Shown piece by piece: positions 1 to 9,000 of a stretch of 64,000 bases of DNA; position 1 is the first letter of the stretch; every line of letters starts with the position of its first letter. The position numbers and the translations under genes are program-made. The notes under the pieces were generated by a model that was not told the origin of the DNA, ran no database searches, and saw only the letters and a list, made by a program, of their open reading frames with translations. Origin of the DNA: Kitagawia praeruptora (lineage: Eukaryota; Streptophyta; Magnoliopsida; Apiales; Apiaceae). The stretch lies in contig CM075347.1 of NCBI GenBank assembly GCA_037693485.1, forward strand, positions 145,713,501-145,777,500, written 5' to 3'.

Positions 1-2
1 TT

Positions 3-1547
3 CATGGAAAGTTTTATGAAAAGAAGGAAGTCAATATCAAGTTTCTGCTAACTCTTCCAGAACACCTTGAGCATAAAGTAACAGCCATAAGAGAAGGAAG
101 AGATTTAAACTCTGTTTCTCTTGAAACATTGTATGGTGTTCTAAAATCTTATGAACTTGAATATTATCAAAAGAAAGCCATACAAAGTGGATCCAAAGGA
201 TTGATGGCAAACATGGCTGGTGCTCTAGTTGCTCAAGGACCATCATATTTTCAAGCAAGTGAGCAAATTCAAAATGATCAACAACCTCAATTTTCATCTG
301 TGAAAATTGAAGAGGTGGTTGAAGATGAAGAAAAGGTTGTCCTTCAACTAGAAGATGTTGAAGATGAAGAATTCTTCACTCTAGAAGAAATGAAGAAAAT
401 GGATAATCCAACCATGGCTTTTATGGCAAGAAAATTCAAAAATATAAGGTTCAGGAGGAACAATCCATATAAGCCTCAAGGTCAATTTCCAAAATATAAC
501 CAAGGAAGCTCATCAAAACCTGCTACTGGCACCAAGGGAGGATACAAAACAGGAATGGTAGATAGGTCAAAGTTTAGATGCTACAATTGCAATGAACTTG
601 GTCACTTTGCTACTGAATGCAAAAGACCAAAACAAATACAAAGAATGGAGAGAGGAACTGGGAGTCAATTTAAGAAAGGACAAGGAAAAGCCTATGTGGC
701 TGAAGGAAAATGCTGGGATGAATCTGATAATGAAGAAGAAGAGGAATTTGTGAATTTAGCCTTGATGGCTAGAGAGGATGAAGAAGCATCAACCTCGACA
801 AGTCAGGTACCATCTCTAGTATTACTAGATATGTCTTTAAATGACTATAAGCAAACCATTGAGGAAATGAGTACTGAAATATTTAATATTCATACTAGTT
901 TATCTGCTGCAAATGAAGAAATTGCTAGATTAACTAAAGAAAATGAAGTACTCAGATCCAACAATGATGTGTTGTTGCTTAAGACCAGTTCTATTGATTC
1001 TTTAGCTCAGGAAAACGAAAGACTAAAAAATGATTTAATCTGTGCTAAAGAGATAGAGGAATATCTAAGAAAAGAAATTTCTGAGAATGAATTTAAGCTA
1101 AAGGCATTTAGAAATTCCTCTAAAATAGTTCAAGAGTATCATGAGAAATATATTGAAAGTAAGAAGATAGGCATAGGCTATGATTATAGTAGGAGACCCG
1201 GTAAAGAGGCTATTATACAGAACAATGATGATAACAATACTGTAAGACCTCACATCCACAAAAATGTGAGCAATCCAATCTTCAAAAGTACAGAGTTTGA
1301 GGTTAATGAAAATTCCCTAATTATTAATCAAGAACTCTGTGATGAAGATGAGAGGATTGACAGTGTATCTAAGAAAGAAAAAGATTCTGTCAAAATGACT
1401 ATGACAGAAACAGTATTAAACAGTCCAACCAAGTGTTCAAAAGATACTGTCAAGAAGTCAACCAAGACAGTAACTTTCAAACCTACTGTCAAGACAGCAA
1501 GTACAAAAGATGCTGTCAAAAATAGCTCGACAGCATCTTCTGAATAG
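3..1547 (+). CDS. Gag polyprotein, 5'-partial (copia/SIRE element 1)
   Basis: The frame is open at the window edge, so the true start lies upstream. The first residues match the end of a copia Gag (UBN2-type) domain, with LPEHLEHKVTAIREGRDLN followed by TLYGVLKSYELE. A CCHC zinc knuckle, CYNCNELGHFATEC, lies around positions 577-620 and is expected to bind genomic RNA. Downstream is a coiled-coil-like stretch rich in E, N, L and K (about 850-1130). The last 60 residues are a low-complexity Thr/Lys/Val tail with repeated KDTVK/KDAVK-like units written by the element's ACTGTC word. The frame ends at TAG 1545-1547, but the same frame continues open to 2072, so this stop probably cuts a longer Gag. 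Confidence 0.85.
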   Translation, partial: HGKFYEKKEVNIKFLLTLPEHLEHKVTAIREGRDLNSVSLETLYGVLKSYELEYYQKKAIQSGSKGLMANMAGALVAQGPSYFQASEQIQNDQQPQFSSVKIEEVVEDEEKVVLQLEDVEDEEFFTLEEMKKMDNPTMAFMARKFKNIRFRRNNPYKPQGQFPKYNQGSSSKPATGTKGGYKTGMVDRSKFRCYNCNELGHFATECKRPKQIQRMERGTGSQFKKGQGKAYVAEGKCWDESDNEEEEEFVNLALMAREDEEASTSTSQVPSLVLLDMSLNDYKQTIEEMSTEIFNIHTSLSAANEEIARLTKENEVLRSNNDVLLLKTSSIDSLAQENERLKNDLICAKEIEEYLRKEISENEFKLKAFRNSSKIVQEYHEKYIESKKIGIGYDYSRRPGKEAIIQNNDDNNTVRPHIHKNVSNPIFKSTEFEVNENSLIINQELCDEDERIDSVSKKEKDSVKMTMTETVLNSPTKCSKDTVKKSTKTVTFKPTVKTASTKDAVKNSSTASSE

Positions 1548-2072
1548 ATTGTCAAGACAGTTGTCTCCAAGTCTAAAAACAGAAATGGGAAGCTAGGCAT
1601 TGATAAAAAGAATAATTATGCGTATGTTAAGCAGGCACCCAAGAAACTTTGCAATAATTGTGGCTCCTCACATCATTTAACTCATGTTTGTAAGAAATCA
1701 ACTAGTAGCATATCTAATGCAACAGAGTTGAAAGGGAACTTACACAGAACCCCCATTATGCAAAGAGAATTGGTAGTTTGTAATAACATTGACTGTATGC
1801 CATGCAAAATTACTACCATGAGTACATGTTTTAATTTGCAAATTTCATCTAATGAATTATGTTCCTATATGCAAACTGCAAAGACTTCTGAATCTACTAA
1901 AGAAAGTGAGAAGTCTGCTCTCACTAAGAAAAAGTCTAAGTCAAAAACTAAGTGGGTAATAAAAGAAGTCAAGGAACCATCTTCTGGTAATATTGTTTCA
2001 AATATTGATAAGGTTTCTGATGATACTGAGTATGCAGGACCCAACAAGACTTGGGTACCAAATGCAAATTAA
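1548..2072 (+). pseudogene. Gag C-terminal extension beyond an in-frame TAG (element 1)
   Basis: Same frame as the preceding gag ORF, separated only by the TAG at 1545. It encodes a second CCHC knuckle, CNNCGSSHHLTHVC (about 1650-1692), then a Lys/Ser-rich tail ending in TWVPNAN before TAA at 2070-2072. The second SIRE element in this window carries knuckles at the matching place, which supports this being real Gag sequence rather than chance. Pol starts 12 nt later in the same frame, so only two stop codons separate gag from pol. Whether the TAG is a mutation or is read through cannot be told from one copy. Confidence 0.7.
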
Positions 2073-2084
2073 ACTCTTTCTGTC

Positions 2085-5000
2085 TTGCAGGGAAAGAAAG
2101 GTAAACAGGTCATGTGGATAATCGACAGTGGATGTTCCAAACACATGACTGGTGATATATCCCTGCTATCACAATATGTTGAGAAGGCTGGCCCAACAAT
2201 AACCTTTGGAGACAACAGCAAAGGTTACACTGTGGGATATGGCTGTTTAAAAGCTGGAAATGTTGTCATTAAAGAAATCTCTCTTGTGGAAGGTTTGAAG
2301 CATAATCTGCTCAGTGTCAGTCAATTCACTGACAAAGGATTCAAAGTAAAATTTGGCATGATGGAATGCACAATCCACCACAAGAAGGATAGAAGCCTAT
2401 CTCTGAAAGGAGTAAGGAAAGGAAGCCTATTTGTTGCAGACTTAAACTCAACAAATGAGGAAAGAATATTTTGCTTCTACAGCAAAGCAAGTGTTGGAGA
2501 TAGCATGCTTTGGCACAAGAAACTTTCCCATCTCAACTTCAAAACAATGAACATGCTAATGAAGAATGAATTGGTGAGAGGACTACCTCAACAGGAATTC
2601 TGTCAAGAAGGACTGTGTGAAGATTGTCAAATGGGAAAACTGAGGAAAGCAATGCATAAATCAAAGCAAGTCAACACTAACACTGAAGCACTCAAGTTGA
2701 TTCACATGGATCTTTTTGGACTAGTGAATGTTCAATCACTATCCAGAAAAAGATATGCACTGGTCATGATAGATGACTATTCTAGGTACACTTGGGTGAA
2801 ATTTTTAGAATCAAAAGATGAAGCTGCTCAAGAAATCATTGATCACATAAGGGTACTTGACAGGACCCCTGAAGCAAAAGTTCAATTTCTAAGAAGTGAC
2901 AATGGAACTGAATTCAGAAATGCTACACTTGGAAACTTCTGCAAAGATCAAAGGATTGTTCAACAATTCTCTGCTGCAAGAACTCCACAGCAAAATGGAG
3001 TTGTAGAAAGGAAAAATAGGACACTTATTGAAGCTGCAAGGACTATGTTGAGCAATGCTAAATTACCAACATATTTCTGGGCAGAAGCCATCAACACTGC
3101 TTGTTACACACAGAACAGGACACTAATCAACAAGGCTCATGGTAATACTCCTTACTATCTTTTGACAGGAAAGAAACCTACCGTCACGTACTTTCATATT
3201 TTTGGAAGCAAGTGCTTTTTGATGAAAGACAACCATGAAAGAAAAGGCAAGTTTGATACTAAAGCATATGAAGGCATTTTCATGGGATATGGGATAGAAA
3301 GGACTGCCTACAGAGTCTATATCATGGAGCACAAGACAATTGAAGAAAGTGTCAATGTCACGTTTGATGAAACCAAGTTTCCAGGGTTACATGAGGATGG
3401 TCAAATGCAACCCTTCAGATTTGAGAATCAAGGATACTTGGAAAAAGAAGAATATGTTGATGAAGAACCAAGTCTCACTCAATCAATGGGATATGAGAAA
3501 GAATCTGTCAATACTCATAATCTAAATCAAACCTCAGCCCAATCACAGACAATTTCAGGCATCAATCAACAAGACTGTGAGACTGGAGAATTTGAGCTAA
3601 ATGAGCAAAACAATGAAAATGATGGAGAATCAAATCCTCATACTGATGAAAGACAATCTCATCAAACAAGTAGCTTGCCTCAATCAACAAAGTGGAATAG
3701 AGATCATACCAGTAATCTAATTATTGGAGATCCCACTACTGGTGTAAGGACAAGGAGGAATATCTCTGCTGAAAGCTTGTTTTTATGTTTCTTATCTCAA
3801 ATGGAACCAAAAATAGTTGAAGAAGCATTGTTGGATTCTGATTGGGTGATGGTTATGCAGGAAGAGCTCAATCAATTTGAAAGAAACAATGTTTGGAAGC
3901 TGGTTCCAAGGCCAAGAGGAAAATCAGTCATTGAGACAAAATGGGTCTTCAGAAACAAGATAGATGAAAGTGGAAATGTGACAAGAAATAAAGCTAGGCT
4001 AGTGGCCAAAGGTTACTGTCAACAGGAAGGGATAGATTATGATGAAACATTTGCACCTGTTGCCAGACTTGAAGCCATAAGAATTTTCTTAGCCTTTGCT
4101 GCACACTACAAATTCGAAGTATTTCAAATGGATGTCAAAAGTGCCTTTCTAAATGGAGAATTAGAAGAAGAAGTGTATGTTGAACAGCCTCCTGGATTTG
4201 AAAACAAACTGCATAATTTTGTCTACAAACTGTTCAAGGCTCTATATGGCTTAAAGCAAGCACCAAGAGCCTGGTATGACACACTATCCACTTTTCTCCT
4301 GGAAAATCAATTTATAAGAGGTATGGTGGATAAAACTTTATTCTATAAATACCATGGCAAAGACATCATTCTTTTGCAGATATATGTTGATGACATAATC
4401 TTTGGCTCAACAAACGAAAAATTGTATGAAAAGTTCTCATCTCTAATGAGAAACAAGTATGAAATGAGCATGATGGGAGAATTAGCATTCTTTCTTGGTC
4501 TTCAAATCTATCAGAAGAAGGAAGGAATCTTCATCTGTCAATCTAAGTATGTCAAAGAACTTCTCAAGAAGTTTAACTTAGAAGATTCATCACCTGCCAA
4601 GACACCTATCTCAACAGCCACCAAATTAGAGTTAGATCCTAAAGGCAAGAAAGTGGATTCTAGTACCTACAGAGGCATGGTTGGATCATTGCTTTACTTA
4701 ACAGCAAGCAGGCCAGACATAATGTTTGCTACATGTCTCTGTGCAAGGTTTCAGGCTGATCCAAAAGAATCACACTTAGTTGCAATTAAAAGAATCTTTA
4801 GATATCTCAAAGGCACCCCAAATCTAGGTCTTTGGTACCCTAAGGAAACTGGATTTGATCTAATTGGATATTCTGATTCAGACTATGCTGGCTGCAAGAT
4901 TGACAGAAAAAGTACTACAGGAAGCTGTCAATTTCTTGGGGGGAGATTGGTGTCATGGTTCAGTAAGAAGCAACACTCAGTTTCTACATCAACTGCAGAA

Positions 5001-5327
5001 GCTGAATATATTGCAGCTGGAAGTTGCTGTGCACAAATACTTTGGATGAAGAATCAATTAATGGATTATGGACTAGAGTTGTCAAAAATTCCTATCTACT
5101 GTGACAACACTAGTGCCATAGCCATATCAGACAATCCAGTTCAACATTCCAGAACAAAGCACATTGATATAAGGCATCATTTCATCAGGGAGCATGTTGA
5201 AAAGGGAGATGTAAAATTGGTTTATGTTCCAACAGATAAGCAACTTGCAGATATATTCACCAAGCCACTGGATGAAGCAACATTTACCAGGTTGGTGAGT
5301 GAATTAGGAATGCTAAATCAGGTATGA
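2085..5327 (+). CDS. Pol polyprotein: protease, integrase, reverse transcriptase, RNase H (element 1)
   Basis: An uninterrupted frame of about 1080 codons. In order: retroviral-type aspartic protease with IDSGCSKHM (catalytic D near residue 14); GAG-pre-integrase zinc finger with LWHKKLSHLNF and a later CEDC; integrase core with HMDLFG (near 207), RSDNGTEF (near 270) and QQNGVVERKNRTL supplying the D,D,E triad; copia reverse transcriptase with FQMDVKSAFLNG, LYGLKQAPRAWYD and IYVDDIIFGSTN (near 766); RNase H with SDSDYAGC (near 930), STAEAEYIA and DNTSAIAIS. All key residues are present, so the enzymes could be active. The frame is open upstream to TAA 2070 and its first codon is TTG, with no ATG before the protease motif, so translation probably comes from a gag-pol fusion or another recoding route. 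Confidence 0.95.
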   Translation: MQGKKGKQVMWIIDSGCSKHMTGDISLLSQYVEKAGPTITFGDNSKGYTVGYGCLKAGNVVIKEISLVEGLKHNLLSVSQFTDKGFKVKFGMMECTIHHKKDRSLSLKGVRKGSLFVADLNSTNEERIFCFYSKASVGDSMLWHKKLSHLNFKTMNMLMKNELVRGLPQQEFCQEGLCEDCQMGKLRKAMHKSKQVNTNTEALKLIHMDLFGLVNVQSLSRKRYALVMIDDYSRYTWVKFLESKDEAAQEIIDHIRVLDRTPEAKVQFLRSDNGTEFRNATLGNFCKDQRIVQQFSAARTPQQNGVVERKNRTLIEAARTMLSNAKLPTYFWAEAINTACYTQNRTLINKAHGNTPYYLLTGKKPTVTYFHIFGSKCFLMKDNHERKGKFDTKAYEGIFMGYGIERTAYRVYIMEHKTIEESVNVTFDETKFPGLHEDGQMQPFRFENQGYLEKEEYVDEEPSLTQSMGYEKESVNTHNLNQTSAQSQTISGINQQDCETGEFELNEQNNENDGESNPHTDERQSHQTSSLPQSTKWNRDHTSNLIIGDPTTGVRTRRNISAESLFLCFLSQMEPKIVEEALLDSDWVMVMQEELNQFERNNVWKLVPRPRGKSVIETKWVFRNKIDESGNVTRNKARLVAKGYCQQEGIDYDETFAPVARLEAIRIFLAFAAHYKFEVFQMDVKSAFLNGELEEEVYVEQPPGFENKLHNFVYKLFKALYGLKQAPRAWYDTLSTFLLENQFIRGMVDKTLFYKYHGKDIILLQIYVDDIIFGSTNEKLYEKFSSLMRNKYEMSMMGELAFFLGLQIYQKKEGIFICQSKYVKELLKKFNLEDSSPAKTPISTATKLELDPKGKKVDSSTYRGMVGSLLYLTASRPDIMFATCLCARFQADPKESHLVAIKRIFRYLKGTPNLGLWYPKETGFDLIGYSDSDYAGCKIDRKSTTGSCQFLGGRLVSWFSKKQHSVSTSTAEAEYIAAGSCCAQILWMKNQLMDYGLELSKIPIYCDNTSAIAISDNPVQHSRTKHIDIRHHFIREHVEKGDVKLVYVPTDKQLADIFTKPLDEATFTRLVSELGMLNQV

Positions 5328-6044
5328 TAATCTAACTGGTTTATCAATTCTAAGAAGTCGCAGCTTATGACAGAAACTTTCAAGGTACTGTCACTAGAAG
5401 GTACTGTCATGAGAGGTTAAGGTACTATGTGCTATTTGTTCAGACAACATGTTTGCTATGACTATGCTAAAAGGATTTTTAGATATCATGCTTGCTATGA
5501 CTATGCTAAAATAGTTTTACATGTCTGTCTTAATACGATTTTAAAAAATCATGTGTCCTTAACTTAAGTTATGTATGAACAGGGACAGCATGATTTTATG
5601 ATAAGTTTACTGTCAAATAAAACTTACTGTCACTCATGAAGCTGATTGACAGAAATGTTGTTAGCGCACATGTTGCTGTCAATGAAAGTTGTTGTCACAA
5701 GAAATTGCTGTCAAAATTGGTAGAGAAAGAAAAGCGCACAGGTTACTGTCAATGAAAGTTGCTGTCACGGGTAGTTGCTGTCAAAGATAGTGGAAAGATA
5801 TATATATACACATATATTTTTTTCTTTCCACCAATCCACGATTTAATAGCAACTGCCACGTAATATAGCAAGTGAAGTTAATGGGAAATATCATTATCAC
5901 ACGTTCAATTAAGAGAGGTTAAATCGATTCATATTATAAACTGAATCTACCGTTTAATCTACTATCACTTTCATTTGCAAAAACCTTTCAACCTTCTGCA
6001 TCCAAAAACCGCATTTTCTCTTTCATTTTTCTAAGCATTCAACA
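5328..6044 (+). promoter_or_regulatory. Pol-ORF3 spacer with dense ACTGTCA words and a TATA-like leader
   Basis: A non-coding spacer inside element 1. Between about 5370 and 5790 the words ACTGTCA, GCTGTCA and TGACAG occur about a dozen times, often followed by AATGAAAGTT. From 5930 the character changes: a TATA-like ATATTATAAA at 5931-5940 is followed by a pyrimidine-rich, A/C-rich stretch up to the ORF3 ATG at 6045. This looks like a plant promoter plus short leader. Function is inferred from the sequence only; a splice acceptor for a spliced ORF3 RNA (CTAAG just before the ATG) is an alternative. Confidence 0.45.
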
Positions 6045-9000
6045 ATGGCACCTAAACAAAGTGTTGCTCAAACCAACTTTGCCGGTATCTTTTCTCCTAG
6101 TGATGCTGGTGAAAACTTCAAAGGACTTATTTCGTTCATAAATAAATCCTACCTAGGTCATGCAGTAACCTCTACCCCCAAAATTGATACTGTTAGAATT
6201 GGAAAATTCTGGAAATCTGCAAGTATTCAAGGAACTGGAAAGGATGAAGAAATTAAGTTCAAAATAGATGATGCAAGTCACTCTCTTTCAGTAAAGATTA
6301 TCAATGAGGCATTGGGTATTGTGCTAGCCAGTGGAGAAAACTTTAAGGAATTAGCCACTGATGATACTCTAAAAAGGTTCTTTCTGAAGATTGGGTACTC
6401 TGGCTCTAAACTTGAAGAAACTTCTGATAAGTGGTATCAAACAGGAGAAATGGACAGGAAATTTCTGAGAAAAGAGTGGAGTATGATTTTTGATGTTATG
6501 GTGAAGGTGTTCTCTACCAAGACTACAGGCTGGAATGGAATACCATCATATATCAAGAAGCTCACTCATTCATTAGTCCATGGATACAAGGTGAACATTG
6601 GAAAACTGATCATGGCACAGTTGAAAAGCGCAATAGGCAAAAAGGTATCCATCTATCCTCGCTTTTTAACTATGTGTATTAATAATATTTGTGGAAATGT
6701 TGAGGATAATTCTGATTTTGAAGAATGTTCTGTTTTAAAGAAAAACACACACACTTCTCTCAACACACAAAATTTAAATACACATATTCCACTATGTTTC
6801 ACACAACACATGGTTAATCAAGTGCCCAACCTTGGTTTTCCATTACCTACAGGATATACTGTCTTCACACTTGAGAATGAAACTGAATTGGACCCAAATT
6901 CAGTTAACCCACATTCTATACCATACATTCCACCTAGGGACTCTAGACTACCAAAAGCCCTTAAAATGGCCAAACAGGAATCCAAGAAAAGGACCCTAGA
7001 GAGTGCAACTGGTGAACAAGTTGAGAGTCAAGAGGGAGTCACTGCACCTAGTGCAGCAAATAAGGTTGGTAGTGAAATAGAACCCACAGTAGCCCCTTCT
7101 GAGCCTAAGAAGAGAACTAGAAGGGCCAAGGTTACTGTCAGCCACCCTACAGTTTCCCAAAAGACTGTAGAGGATGATAGGGAAATAAACTCACCTCTAG
7201 GTGTCTCTTCTCAACAAGGGACATCTATTGAAATTGGCCTGTCTCCCAAGGTATCTTGTAAAGAGTATGCACAAACTCAAGAACTCACGCTTGAGGAACC
7301 TGTATTTGAAGATACACACATAGAAATAGAGCACAGTGAGGAATTCATTCATACTATTGATGTTCCACAATCTTCTTCTGTGGAACAGCCAACTATTCAA
7401 TCTGAACTTCAATCTTCTTCTTTCATTCCTATATCTGTTGTTTCTTCTGAACAACCTAGAGAGGGGGACAGCACCAACCCCTCAGGTTTTGATCATCCAT
7501 CTCAAATCATGGATGAGCCCCCATCTAGTGGTCCACAAGAACCCATTTCTCAAAGTGAAATGGACACCACTCCATCAAACACTGGGCTAGATCAAGGTGC
7601 AAATCAGTCAGAAATTGAAACAGCCAACATCTTGATTGAATCTCTCAAAGCATCTTACCCAAGGGAAGTTGCTGTCACAGCCAAAGATGCTGTCAATGAC
7701 AAAACAGAAGGTGCTGTCAAACAATCAAGTGATAGTACCATTCTGACAAAAGATACTGTCAAAAGTCTTCCAAAAGATGCTGTCATCACTGCTCAATCAC
7801 AACTCCAGGAAGGACTAATTGAAGACATCTTTGATGATGACATGCCACTCTCCAGGGCTTTTAAGGTAAAATCTAAGTCATCTTTTTCTTCATTGCATGC
7901 TAGTACTGCTCATACTCATGCATCTAGGATGAGTGAGGGAGAGCAAAAGAAAAGAGAGATAAAAGAAAAGAGAAGTGAGTCTAAAAATGAGAGGCAGCCA
8001 AATGTGCTGGCAAAAGGTGAGGGACTTGAGCATGTCCAGAGTGATCTTGAGGGAGCCAGTAAACAAAAGGCATTAGGCCTTGAGGGAATTTTTGTGAGAG
8101 ATGATGAGATCATCTATAAAAACACTGAGAGTGTGAGAACCCCAACAGCCTCCATGCCCCAGACTTATCCCTTACCTCCTAAAAGGCTTAGGTCTGGTGG
8201 TCTTTCTGCATCCACAAATGACAGGCTCCAAGCTCTTGAAGATCGATGTGCTACAATGGAAAGCAAGCTGGACACCCTGTCATCTACTGTGAAGACTGGT
8301 TTTGCTGAAATTCAAGCCACACTACTGTCACTTTCTTCCTTGATTCATGCTGCAAACTTAACTAAGGGGGAGAAAGTAATAGATCAGAAAGAGGCTGAGC
8401 AACCAGAAAGAAAGATGGAGTTACAAGGGGAAGCTGAAAGACAGGGGGAGCAAGGGAGTAAGGGGGAGCAAGAGCAAGAAGTAAAAACTGCAATAGCCTC
8501 TGGAACTGGGGAGCTTTTTGAAACTGAAGTAGATGGGGAACCAATGTTAGTATCTAAGGAGGTATTAATACAGATACAAGGAAATCAAGCATCCTCTATC
8601 AAAATCAGTGAACCAGTTCCTGAGAAGAAAGAATCCACACTGGAGAGGCTATGGAGAGAAAAGGAGGAATCAAATAGGATGGGTAAAGGCAAAGGCAAGT
8701 TGCCTGAATATATGACTTCTTCAGAGTTTATCACTTGGACTGATGGAAGCACATATTCTCAAGAAGAAGCTGATTCTATAACAGTAAGTCATATGGAGAG
8801 CACCTTGAATAATAAGGATGAGGAATTCAACAATCTGGTGAATGAAGCAATCACAGAATCTAAAGGAAAACCTGCTAAGTTGGCAGAAGCTTTGAAAGAA
8901 AAGATTGTAAATCTTTCTGTGAAGATTAGCTCAGAGAAGAGGTGGGCAGTTGAAGTGTACCTGAAGAGTGGACATTCAATATTCATAACAACTCAACTGT

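Noticed and set aside
7197..7454. Short minus-strand frames across ORF3 of element 1
   Set aside because: Shadows of the 1647-codon plus-strand frame.
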